The position numbers were made by a program, and so were the translations under genes. Positions 1 through 10,951 of a stretch of 64,000 nucleotides of DNA are shown in pieces. The notes under the pieces were generated by a model. That model had not been told where the DNA came from and did not search any database. It worked only from the letters and a program-made list of their open reading frames with translations. The DNA lies in NCBI RefSeq assembly GCF_026914265.1, contig NC_069133.1, positions 44,923,417-44,987,416 of the forward strand. The letters are read 5' to 3'. The stretch is from Mya arenaria (Eukaryota > Mollusca > Bivalvia > Myida > Myidae). The stretch's first letter is position 1. Each line of letters starts with the position of its first letter.

Positions 1-1811
1 TCATGGTATAGTAGCATGTCTCCGCCTATAACTAATGACATGATGGGTTTGGTCCCAACTAGCGGCATTTCCTCATGGTATAGTAGCATGTGTCTGCCTA
101 TAACTAATGACATGATGGGTTTGGTCCCAACTAGCGGCATTTCCTCATGGTATAGTAGCATGTGTGCGTCTATAACTAATGACATGATGGGTTTGGTCCC
201 AACTAGCGGCATTTCCTCATGGTAAAGTAGCATGTGTCCGCCTTTAACTAATGACATGATGGGTTTGGTCCCAACTAGCGGCATTTCCTCATGGTATAGT
301 AGCCTGTGTCCGCCTATAACTAATGACATGATGGGTTTGGTCCCAACTAGCGGCATTTCCTCATGGTAAAGTAGCTTATGTGTCCGCCTATAACTAATGA
401 CATGATGGGTTTGGTCTCAACTAGCGGCATTTCCTCATGGTAAAGTAGCATATGTGTCCGCCTATAACTAATGACATGATGGGTTTGGTCCCAACTAGCG
501 GCATTTCCTCATGGTATAGTAGCATGTGTCCGCCTATAACTAAAGACATGATGGGTTTGGTCCCAACTAGCGGCATTTCCTCATGGTATAGTAGCATATG
601 TGTCCGCCTATAACTAAAGAGATGATGGGTTTGGTCCCAACTAGCGGCATTTCCTCATGGTAAAGTAGCATATGTGTCCGCCTATAACTAATGACATGAT
701 GGGTTTGGTCCCAACTAGCGGCATTTCCTCATGGTAAAGTAGAATGTGTCCGCCTATAACTAATGACATGATGGGTTTGGTCCCAACTATCGGCATTTCC
801 TCATGGTAAAGTAGCATATGTGTCCGCCTATAACTAATAACATGATGAGTTTGGTCCCAACTAGCGGCATTTCCTCATGGTAAAGTAGCATATGTGTCCG
901 CCTATAACTAATGACATGATGGGTTTGGTCCCAACCAGCGGCATTTCCTCATGGTATAGTAGCATGTGTCCGCCTATAACTAATGACATGATGGGTTTGG
1001 TCCAAACTAGCGGCATTTCCTCATGGTATAGTAGCATGTGTCCGCCTATAACTAATGACATGATGGGTTTGGTCCCAACTAGCGGCATTTCCTCATGGTA
1101 TAGTAGCATATGTGTCCGCCTATAACTAATGACATGATGGGTTTGGTCCCAACTAGCGGCATTTCCTCATGGTATAGTAGCATGTGTCCGCCTATAACTA
1201 ATGACATGATGGGTTTGGTCCCAACTAGCGGCATTTCCTCATGGTAAAGTAGCATGTGTCCGCCTATAACTAATGACATGATGGGTTTGGTCCCAACTAG
1301 CGGCATTTCCTCATGGTAAAGTAGCAAGAGTCCGCATATAACTAATGACATGATGGGTTTGGTCCAAACTAGCGGCATTTCCTCATGGTATAGTAGCATG
1401 TGTCCGCCTATAACTAATGACATGATGGGTTTGGTCTCAACTAGCGGCATTTCCTCATGGTATAGTAGCATATGTGTCCGCCTATAACTAATGACATGAT
1501 GGGTTTGGTCCCAACTAGCGGCATTTCCTCATGGTAAAGTAGCATATGTGTCCGCCTATAACGAATGACATGATGGGTTTGGTCCCAACTAGCGGCATTT
1601 CCTCATGGTATAGTAGCATATGTGTCCGCCTATAACTAATGACATGATGGGTTTGGTCCCAACTAGCGGCATTTCCTCATGGTAAAGTAGCATGTGTCCG
1701 CCTATAACTAATGACATGATGGGTTTGGTCCCAACTAGCGGCATTTCCTCATGGTATAGTAGCATGTGCCCGCCTATAACTAATGACATGATGGGTTTGG
1801 TCCCAACTAGC
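1..1811. repeat. 72/74-bp tandem minisatellite, about 25 copies, cut by window start
   Basis: A unit of 72 bp repeats almost perfectly from the first base to about 1811. Some copies carry two extra bases (catatgtg instead of catgtg), giving 74 bp. Because 72 is a multiple of three, runs of 72-bp copies stay open on both strands and yield artificial 24-residue repeat peptides. The 74-bp copies shift the frame, and copies with 'ggtaaag' add stops. The right end breaks off in mid-unit and about 90 bp of degenerate similarity follows. The array extends beyond the left edge, so total length is unknown. I see no sign that it encodes protein. Confidence 0.95.
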
Positions 1812-1899
1812 TCCTCTAACAAATGGCTTTATATGTTTTATTCCTCTATCCGAAGTGATAATGGGTTTAAGACCTTCTAGCATAACCAGTAACCTATGT

Positions 1900-3221
1900 G
1901 TGCGTAATTTTAGTTCAACATAGGCTTACGGTCACCAACATATTCGATATACTTTAATAAATTGTCAAAAAACGGTTTCCAAAAACAATTCAATACAGTT
2001 CCCCGTATTTTATTTTCGGTGTTGCATTAATATGCACAAAACTATAAAAGCTAGAATGCACGAATTACTGAATCGGTATTATTAAGACAATTTCAATCCA
2101 TGGTTGAGGCCTTAAATAATAGCTTCTGGCTGCAATACTGCAAGCTCTTATAGGAACTTCATTTTCATTTTAACATATTTAAGGGCACATCAACGTTTCT
2201 GTTTGCCACGATCAATCTTGAATATTAGCATGATGCAATGGAGACTCCATGAATAGGGACTAACCAAACAGCCTGCAGCATATTGGATCGAACTGATTAA
2301 GTCTTCTGTGTGTTGAAGTTGGCCAAAAAACTGAATGAATACTCAATATTTATCTAAAAATAGTATTAAACAATCACGACATTTGTTCGTATAGTATTTC
2401 AACCAAACAATGTTGTGCCCCAGCTGTATTTCACTCTTCATTTGAGTTCTTATTGAATGAAAGTGGCGACCATTATTGAAGCGGTTATTTTACTGGTGAT
2501 AAGCTTGCATCAAATGAAAAGAACAAAAAAAAAACATGGAAAACAAATTCTTGGCGTTATTATGCACATGAGTTAATATTTCATCTTTCATATAAAGTAT
2601 GTTATCTGATTCGTTAAGAGTAGTCATTTGCTCAACGTGTAAAATACATTCACACCGAGACATTTCGGATTCCGAGTTACTTACAACTAAGAATGTTATA
2701 TTCCATCAAACAGATACGTCTGTGTCACTCCTCAACATGTACAATGAAGACGAAAACATGAAAAACAGATATGTTTGAGTTTTCTGACAAAATGTTATTA
2801 CTACCGATATTGCAATAATATAAGTCTTGTACCATAAGTGACCCTATTGGAGTATAGTAAACGACTTCTTTGTATTGATTTTATATTTATCGCTCTCTAC
2901 TGTCTATCAGATCTAAGATCTGTGTGTACTGCTGTGCAGTACTGGTGGTTGTGCTAAAGAAAGGAGCAAGACATCTTATCAAAATAATATTTTTATTAAC
3001 CTTATGGTTTTACTTATGGACAATTATTAATACAATTATGTAGAATAAGAATAAGGGTAATGTCATTTGTTATATAATATAGCCCATATATTTGATTTAT
3101 TCTATGCAACATTAATGGAATGATTTTTTTTAGTCTTATTTGTTTCTTATTACTTTACCATCGGCCGATTAATACACATATTGGCTATGCGTTTTGTTTT
3201 AAATCAGAAATATCTATGTAG
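1900..3221. other. non-coding AT-rich stretch
   Basis: No open frame of note. The segment about 2893-2945 is, in reverse orientation, similar to the 'actgcacagcag...gatctgatag' part of the dispersed repeat at 17696 and 26555. Nothing else was recognised. Confidence 0.5.
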
Positions 3222-3234
3222 AAGTGGGACGTTG

Positions 3235-3455
3235 TTCGGTTAGCGCTGTAGTTAGGACACTCGTTCTTACCAAGGCGACCCCGGTTCTATTCCCGGCCTG
3301 GGCGCATGTGAGTTTGGTTAGTGGTCACCGGGTACTCCGGTTTCCCCCACAACACAAGACCACACTCTCGCGCAACATCTTGCCAACGAGAGTGACTTAG
3401 TATAATCTGTCATAGCTTTCTTCACAATCGTTGTAAAATATATCATGTTTAAACT
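3235..3455 (+). mobile_element. tRNA-derived SINE with target-site duplication
   Basis: The head has an A-box-like block at 3240-3252 (ttagcgctgtagt) and a B-box-like block at 3283-3293 (ggttctattcc), with tRNA-like spacing. A GC-richer body follows (ggtcaccgggtactccggtt, about 3323-3342), then a tail ending in an A/T-rich stretch. The 13-bp sequences at 3222-3234 (aagtgggacgttg) and 3456-3468 (aagtgggacattg) differ at one base and fit a target-site duplication. The body resembles the central domains of invertebrate tRNA-SINEs, but the family was not assigned. It is non-autonomous and encodes no protein. Confidence 0.75.
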
Positions 3456-3469
3456 AAGTGGGACATTGA

Positions 3470-5030
3470 GATTGTCTACTTTAAAGGTATAAACTCTTAA
3501 TTGCCCTGTGTCAATAACAAATACACAGGATATTGACCTCTTCTTTTACACTGTCCAATACACAAGGGATGCAGATTAACATGACAGACATTCCTTCAAC
3601 TTGGTTTTTAAGTCGTATATTCTCAGCATCTTTAACGAGCATCTTAAGACGTTTTACCCCAGTAACCCAAAATGAGCTTTTGGCTTTGCCTGTGCCCCTA
3701 GAAGCAGTACTTAAATTGGCTTTGTGGCTTAGGCTTTGCCTATACTGGCAGTCCTTATATTGGGATTTTCGGCTTAGGCTGTGACTTTAAGTGATATCCT
3801 TAGGATAAGTTCATCCGTTAGTTACAGCCTTATTATGTATATGAGGCTTAACTTATTCCGCTAAGAAACAGTCATAAAAAGGGTTAAATGATTTGACTGT
3901 GTCCTTATTCTAGGACTACTATAGCTTGCACAATATACCAAGCACATAATTAGTAAACACAAAGCTGTTTATTCCTTTTAAAGAGGTACAATGCTAAAAC
4001 CTCGTATTTGTATTTTTATACTGTTATTGCAGATATATTTGTTATTCTTTATTTTTTATATTAAGTTCCAAATTATCGTTGTTAGCTCTTAAAGCTCACA
4101 CAATGAAGTATGTTGAAGAAATTATTATCACGAAAATGCATTAGAGCATAAAGTTTTTCAAAACATTAAACGGTTTTATCCTTAGCTTATCGATAAAATG
4201 CAAGTGAATTCGTGCCACTTGTTTGTTCTTAGGTTATTTCAAAGATGTCCACAACCGCGAATGTCCTCGGTGCTATCGCAACCTCAATTTATGACTGCTA
4301 AATGTTCCAGTATGAATTTAGGTAGCCGTTTAAATGCTTTTGCAAAACCATGCTACGATTATCAGCGACAAGATAGTCATCATGCATTTATCATGCATTG
4401 AAGTTTTTCATCCGGGATATCAAGGACATTGGGATGTGAACTTTAGAATGAAGGCTGTTCTTTATCATTTAACTGAATACAGAGACTGTGTTTTCATTTG
4501 AATATCGGTCAATATTGCTGATACTGCCTGGCTTATTTATTTGTAGGTTGTCACGAAGATTGCCGTGGTGGGGGGGGGGGGGGGGGAGGCGTGTTACGTT
4601 GACATTTTACTATTTTACTGCAGCCTTTGTTTACCATCATAGCGTAATAGAAACAGAACATAGCATTGGGAAGGTGTTAATGGTAACCCACGCAGTCAGT
4701 ACCCTTGAGCCCTGGATTAATTACTTTGAAGTTGATATATATATATATTAAATATTTCTTTTCTTATTGTAGCGAAGGTTCCAAATAAGGTACTTAATTT
4801 AAATTGAGATGAAGTTGCGTATTTAAACTTTATTACACATAATAATATTTTTCGGAATAATTCTTTGCTTATTCAAGCGAAGGTTCATAATGATGTAATT
4901 ACACTATAGTTTAAATCTGGTTTATAAATCTCTCAAGGTAAGGGATTTTTTTGGATGGTATCGTACGATATTTATGCAAATATTTTCACTATAAACTGTA
5001 TGCGTAACTCGACACAAACTAGGGCATTCT
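3470..5030. other. non-coding upstream region of the GMC gene
   Basis: No supported gene. Holds a poly-G run at about 4569-4586 and a short TA run near 4735-4750. Short open frames here lack family features. Confidence 0.5.
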
Positions 5031-5034
5031 TTGT

Positions 5035-5042
5035 TATAAATA
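5035..5042 (+). promoter_or_regulatory. putative TATA box of the GMC oxidoreductase gene
   Basis: TATAAATA lies 81 bases before the ATG of the GMC gene. Transcription would start about 30 bases downstream and give a short, intronless 5' UTR. Position and sequence fit a core promoter; no transcript evidence is available. Confidence 0.4.
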
Positions 5043-5122
5043 TATAGCTTGCACTTGTTAGGTTAAATTGGAGTATTTTCGTCATGTTATCTCATTTGTG
5101 TTAAAGCTGTAGTAGTAATAAG

Positions 5123-6943
5123 ATGGCATTTAAGACCGCAATTTGTGGAATCGTTGCTGCGTTTGGATACTTTTATTTCTTGTCTTACAACCCGTTTAAG
5201 AGTCACCGAGATATACTGACCGATACAGTTGCAGAGGAGTATGATTACATTGTTGTTGGTGGTGGGTCCGCGGGCAGCGTGTTGGCTGCGCGACTGTCGG
5301 AGGACAAAGCTTACAGGGTGCTGCTGCTGGAAGCAGGAGGCTTTTACGATGAAAATCCGTGGTTCCACATTCCTATACGCTGGCTAGATATCGAACAAAC
5401 GGAACATGACTGGGCTTATTACACAGAGCCCCAGAAGGACTCATGTCTCGGCTTGAAAGAGAACAGGGCGTTTTGGCCCCGAGGTCGTGTACTAGGAGGT
5501 TCGAGTGTGTTCAACGCCATGCAATATACGAGAGGAAGCCGTTACGATTATGACCAATGGGCTATGAATGGAATTGAAGGCTGGAGCTACAAAGAAGTAC
5601 TTCCATACTTCTTGAAATCTGAAAACATCCAGATTGATGAGCTACTAACGTCACCATACCATCACAGCGGAGGACCATTAACTGTTTCCCCAGGCCGTGT
5701 TACAGAATTGTCCGATTTGTACATGAAGGCTGGTCAAGAACTTGGCTATAACATTACCGATTACAACGGGGCTGACCAAGAGGGCTTTAATAGGGTACAA
5801 CTAACAGTTAAAAAGGGTATTCGGGACAACACTGGGCTAGCATTCCTTGGGCGACCAGGCAAAAGACAAAATCTCGATATTTCATTACATTCGTTTGTAA
5901 CAAAAATCGATATTCAGAATAAACGAGGAGTTGGTGTTTATTTCATTCGAAACGGTCGAAAACAATATGTTCGAGCGAGAAAAGAAATAATTTTATCAGG
6001 AGGTGCGATCAATTCACCACAGATCTTAATGCTGTCGGGAGTAGGTCCAAAAGAGCACTTGGAAAATTTGAAGATACCTGTAGTCGCTGATCTTCCAGTG
6101 GGAAACAACTTGGAGGATCATCAAATGATATTTATGTTTAGTAAAATAAACCAACCATATAGCATAACGAAGAAACTTAAAGAAAGCTGGTGGACATTGA
6201 TAAAGTATTACCTATTTGGAACTGGACCCTTAACGATCGCTGGCTCAGAGGGATCAGGATTCTTCTATATTGATGAAAAGAAACGTGGAAAGACAAATGC
6301 CGATATTCAAGCAATTCTTTTCAGTGACTTTTTGGATAAGGGGGCCGCACGCTTTTTCAACTTTAGAGATGAGATTGCTGACGAGTACATGGCTGAAAAT
6401 CCTAATGTGGAAGGTTTTAACGCTATTTTTAGTGTAACCCATCCAAAAAGCAAAGGAACAATTCGTCTAAGAAGTACTGATCCTTTCGAATATCCTATCT
6501 TGGATCCGCGTTACCTCGAAGACACACGAGACATTGAAGCGTTTATCGGCGGCATCAGGATATGGGAAAAGTTCATCCAGACGCCGACAATGAAAGAACT
6601 AGGAGCTGATATTGAGCAAATGAAGCTTTCATTTTGCTCTCACCATGACTTCCGTTCTGATGCCTACTGGGAGTGCTTCGTGCGGCACCTGGCAGTAACC
6701 TTGTATCACCATTCTTGCACGTGTAAAATGGGGGCTAAAGATGATAAGACATCGGTGCTTGACCCTCAGCTTAAAGTCAAAGGGATTCAAGGGCTTAGGG
6801 TAGTGGATGCGTCCTCATTGCCCCATGTGACCTCTGGCAATACAAACGCCCCAGTAATAATGATTGCTGAAAAAGCAGCTGACCTTATTAAAGGGATTGA
6901 CTCAGTAACGGATATCAGAAAGAAACTGCCTAAGGATATTTAA
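5123..6943 (+). CDS. GMC-family FAD-dependent oxidoreductase, membrane-anchored (choline/glucose dehydrogenase-like)
   Basis: Single-exon gene of 606 residues, the usual length for animal GMC dehydrogenases. Residues 5-24 are hydrophobic and fit a signal anchor. The FAD dinucleotide-binding motif VVGGGSAGS is at about 44-52, closed by LLLEAG. GMC signature 1 (RGRVLGGSS..N) is at about 120-131, and signature 2 (GGAINSPQILMLSGVGP) at 293-309. The C-terminal domain carries the catalytic His at H529 (YHHSCTCKMG) and the partner Asn at N573 (SGNTNAP). The family oxidises alcohol groups, passing electrons to FAD and then to an acceptor. The substrate cannot be told from sequence: choline, glucose and sorbose dehydrogenase labels are all used for such proteins. 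The catalytic motif reads HHSCT where many relatives have HPxGT. The start is supported by A at -3 and G at +4. The 182-nt frame antisense to it is a shadow. Confidence 0.95.
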   Translation: MAFKTAICGIVAAFGYFYFLSYNPFKSHRDILTDTVAEEYDYIVVGGGSAGSVLAARLSEDKAYRVLLLEAGGFYDENPWFHIPIRWLDIEQTEHDWAYYTEPQKDSCLGLKENRAFWPRGRVLGGSSVFNAMQYTRGSRYDYDQWAMNGIEGWSYKEVLPYFLKSENIQIDELLTSPYHHSGGPLTVSPGRVTELSDLYMKAGQELGYNITDYNGADQEGFNRVQLTVKKGIRDNTGLAFLGRPGKRQNLDISLHSFVTKIDIQNKRGVGVYFIRNGRKQYVRARKEIILSGGAINSPQILMLSGVGPKEHLENLKIPVVADLPVGNNLEDHQMIFMFSKINQPYSITKKLKESWWTLIKYYLFGTGPLTIAGSEGSGFFYIDEKKRGKTNADIQAILFSDFLDKGAARFFNFRDEIADEYMAENPNVEGFNAIFSVTHPKSKGTIRLRSTDPFEYPILDPRYLEDTRDIEAFIGGIRIWEKFIQTPTMKELGADIEQMKLSFCSHHDFRSDAYWECFVRHLAVTLYHHSCTCKMGAKDDKTSVLDPQLKVKGIQGLRVVDASSLPHVTSGNTNAPVIMIAEKAADLIKGIDSVTDIRKKLPKDI

Positions 6944-7276
6944 AATTTTCAAACCTTGTTAATGAATTGTTTAGCTTAAAAGTCATAATACATTTAAACC
7001 TTCATATCCTAGATATTGTATGTTTGTCATTTTCAACTCTTATAGTATATTATGTTAAAAATGTGTAGCTATAATTTTTTTTGAAACTGTATCTCAAGAT
7101 GGTTTTAGCATGCACTATAAATATCAATTATTGACGTCGCGTGGTCAGTTTGGAATAGATTTTATTTATGTAGCATCGAGAACCACGTGATTAACCACCC
7201 AACATTATAATTGTATTTTTATATACGATCTTTGACGAACCTTTATTAACAAGCAATTGCTTTAACACATTAAAAC

Positions 7277-7282
7277 AATAAA
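7277..7282 (+). terminator. putative polyadenylation signal of the GMC gene
   Basis: AATAAA 334 bases after the TAA stop in an AT-rich 3' region. It is the first canonical hexamer I noticed downstream; use is unproven. Confidence 0.4.
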
Positions 7283-7379
7283 ACTTATGTCTTATACCGT
7301 TTGGGCACATTTAATTGGTATTTAATAACGTGTCCCTAAATTCGTAGGCCACCGAGATTAGCTTAAATGAGCACAAATT

Positions 7380-7700
7380 GCTCGGCGTTAATTGTCGATC
7401 GCCGTCTGTCGTCCGGTCTTAACATTTTCCTTCAAACAACATCTCCTCCTTAACCACTGGCACAATTAATTTCCAGTAATCTTCACATGATTGTGCCTTG
7501 GGTGGTCCTCTTCCGGATTCGTTTCCAATACAAGTGGTTCCATGCCTCTGTTTGCCATGGCAAACAAAAGGAACAAATTTGAAAATCGTATCGGAAATCG
7601 CTAACCCGAAAAAACATAGTTTCACAGAAATGCTCCTTAGGTGACCCTACAACAAATTCCTTCGTCCCAAATTGATTCGTCAAAAACATTGTCGCCAGGG
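7380..7700. repeat. probable dispersed bivalve-type repeat
   Basis: The block with 'attttccttcaaacaacatc', 'ccttgggtggtcctcttcc' and 'gtttgccatggcaa' resembles a highly repeated element I know from bivalve genomes. Both minus-strand open frames here (60-70 residues) overlap each other and lack domain features. The call rests on recognition of the wording; no second copy was found in this window. Confidence 0.4.
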
Positions 7701-10473
7701 GGTGGGGCTGTTTTTCACTACATGTGTGTAGATGGAAAACTTTGGAAATCTACTCAAATTTGAGTATTAGGTAAACTTAAAAATTCAAGGAAAATTCGTT
7801 ACATTTAACCGTATGAATGATTTAATGTAGGAAATGCCACTATACAAAAAGCATGGTCGTATCATTGTCTTATTAGTTATTACCTTGCTTTCTTCAAATT
7901 AATATAATTGAGCTTTCAATTGAAATATTTTATGAAAAAGATGAAAGTATAATGTATAATGAATGAACTCCTAAATTTTATTATGAACTCTCCGATTCGA
8001 TTCGATTAACGAAAGCAAATGCAGTCCGAAACACTTATCAGTATTGCTTTGTTATATACATACACTGTATAACAATTCTTTTACAGACATATAGTAACGT
8101 GTTATATTCGTGAGATATTTTCGTCACATTTCGCCCCAAGTAAGTCAGCTGTTTCGAGAAACGGTACACGATATGAGAATTGAATGTAAAATCCTATCCT
8201 CCGCAGTTACATCTGTCAGATCCCTCCACGTTTTAAATTACAGGAGCTTTCGAGTTGACAAATGTTGTTATATATTTCAGTTTTGTCGTGAAAATGCGTA
8301 CCGTCCCCAGAGTTGACGAGAAATAAACATGCATGTATCACCTTTTCTTTTGCTTCATAAAGCACTCAGAAAAAACAACAAACACAAAGTCTGTTTTCAT
8401 TCATTGCCTTGAGACTTTTGGATCGTATCGTACGAAAACGAATTTGCCACTAGCACTTTCAATTCAATGTGTGGCAAAAACTAAACTGACATCCTCGATC
8501 TCACAATAAGATGGTCCCTTAAGCATTATAATCAGAAATGACATCGCCTTACGCACGCACGTTTCAACCATATTTACAGTTTGCAAAGTCCCAGAGTCCC
8601 AAATGTAGATGCTTTTAAAAGAATTTATTCCAGTTCAATCAACGTCTGGTTATGTTCCTAATTGGTCAATGTTAACATGTAATTGCTGAAATTTAAATGG
8701 TTCTGTGCTAAGATATATGTCAAATGCCATATCATAGAAACGTTTTTAAGAATAATGTGTAAATAATAAATATACATGTTTATGTTTATGTTTATATCTT
8801 TATATATTAAATCATATGTCATGTGTTTATATGATGAATACATGTTTTATAATTACAATTTAAGTAAAACGAGTCATTCCAGTGAACACAATCATACAAA
8901 GTATATACATATCAGTGGCGAATCGATTAAACTGTTGTACTGACGATTAGGCATCATCCAGACTTAATCCTAATCTAGTTTGAAGAGTCAAAAGTATTGT
9001 TTTTTAACCGTCGCAAAATAAAAATAAAAAACATAAATAACAATCCTGACTTCAAGATCCAGCAATCTATCCTACTGTCTCGAAGTTAATAGACCCTCAA
9101 CACATGAGTCTAACTAGTGGTGTTATTTTGTCACGTTTTCCTTTTAAAATGAAAAAAACTACGCTTGAAATAAATCAGAAAAGTTTCTCAACAGATATGT
9201 TTATTCTGCAAACTTGACTTTAGGATAACAAATTGAAATGTCTGTGAAGGATTTTTATGTTTACACTTATCTACAAATTCCTGTGTTTTCGTCAACGTTA
9301 AGGTAGCAGTGGTGTTCATATGTCGGATCATTAAAGTAACATCATGCTGCCTTATTTTGTAAGTGCAAGGTAAAGGAGATGTTATTTCATTTTGGTAAAC
9401 TATTGTGGAGAACGAGATACATGTTATATCTGATATATAACATTTCGTGCCCAGTGGCAAACTTCTGTGCTTAGAATCGTAGAGTTTAGCTGAAATGGCA
9501 TTTGCATCGAGATATGGAACTCATATTATTTAGAAAAGCTAATGTTTCATCGATTTTCACTAAAAGTAGCTATATGGTTCCCAATTAGGCTTGTGTAGAA
9601 TATACATATATAGGCTTTATATTTGCAGAATTTTGAAAAGTTTATTTGTTTTATATCGCTGAACCTCTATGGAAACTTTATCAGCTTGCGATTAATGAAA
9701 ATGTCTAAGTTTATTAAGTTGTCAGAGCTTGTAAATGTACACATTTCTTGCATCGGCTATGCTGCTTTAACGTCCAAGGAAAATAACCGCTGTGAGAAAG
9801 TTTGGAAATATAGTGTACTGTGATCGTTAATCATTATCGGCTAAGCGCTTTGTTTATGCGTTCAACGACAATGATAAAACGTGTTCCTAACGAACGAATA
9901 ATTTGACTATTTTTCTTTCATTTATTCATAATAATTCAATAACGTAAGGACCTTTGGTTAGAAGAAAGGTATATTGATGCTTTATATATTAACGCATTGA
10001 ACGATGGCTTTACTTCTGTTTTCTTAAATGTTTAACAGTTGAAATTTCTGTTCAAGGTAAATCGTTTAAAAGGCGGGTTTTTTGTTTATTATATAAGTAT
10101 GCATTCGCAAGTACATGTATCTATTTCTTAAATGATTTAATGTCCTAAAGTCCAAGATTCAAACTATTAAGAGCGACTGTTAAGTATGTTTACCATATTT
10201 CATTGTGGTTAAAGGCACAGTATGACAGCTGTCTGAAAACTAGCACTTTACGTTGTTTGATTTCATTTTTTTATTCATATTTTTCTTGTGCATTGATGTA
10301 GATTTATTGTCAATTTCAGTTGTTATGGTCTTCAACGAAATAAAAGAATAAAACCCGTTATAAACATTCTATGAAACCAAGGGCCCCCTTACAATCAAAT
10401 AGTTTTTAGAGTAATTAATTTTGTTATTAAGTATTTGTTCTGTTTTGTTGAATAAAACACTGGCTGTCAACAG
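7701..10473. other. non-coding AT-rich stretch
   Basis: Read on both strands; only short frames with AT-biased composition were seen. No RNA gene, no tandem array and no clear mobile element was found. Confidence 0.5.
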
Positions 10474-10951
10474 TTAAAGGGACTGTTTTTTTTTCTGTAA
10501 CGAATCTCAGGAAAATTATCTAATAGAATGTGTTACACTTTGATATCATAATTGTAAAAAAGTACCAAAATGTAAAAAAAAATGTGTCGGAGACCGGGTT
10601 CAAACCCGCGTCGCCAAAATTGAAGTCCAGCGTCTTTCTCACTGAGCTACAAAGGCTTGTTCTAATCTGGTGACATAATTAAACTATACACCTATCTCGG
10701 TAATATCACGTGATAACACCGACTAGCCAATCACGCATAAGGAATGAATTCTACCTGGTAGACATACCCAGTAATCTGTTTTAATGGAAAAATACGTAAC
10801 AACAGCTAAACTTAAATAAATTGTAAACTATGTGGTACTTCAATTAGTAAGTTTCAATGCATTGTACACATCGATGCCAAGTTTATGTCAGTTTTCGACA
10901 ATTTTCTCTTTTTTTTTCGCTATTTCATCATACGTGAGACAGCCCCTTTAA
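10474..10951. mobile_element. TTAA-flanked terminal-inverted-repeat element enclosing a tRNA-like segment
   Basis: The left end is TTAA followed by AGGGACTGT (10474-10486). The right end is ACAGCCCCT followed by TTAA (10939-10951). The inner ends are inverted with one mismatch, and TTAA on both sides is the target duplication typical of piggyBac-type transposons. The 478-bp element has no transposase and would be non-autonomous. It encloses a minus-strand tRNA-like module with A and B boxes, annotated separately. Confidence 0.65.
10587..10668 (-). mobile_element. tRNA-like SINE head inside the TTAA element
   Basis: On the minus strand an A-box-like block (TAGCTCAGTGAG) is followed by a B-box-like block (GGGTTTGAACCC), then a T-rich run that could stop RNA polymerase III. 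The anticodon stem does not fold convincingly, so this is a tRNA-derived sequence and not a functional tRNA gene. No separate target-site duplication was found around it. Confidence 0.6.

Noticed and set aside
16..1880. Repeat proteins of 62-130 residues on both strands
   Set aside because: Both strands are open only because the unit is 72 bp; 74-bp copies and stop variants interrupt them.
5087..5368. 93-residue minus frame overlapping the GMC start
   Set aside because: Antisense shadow of a strongly supported gene, no domain.
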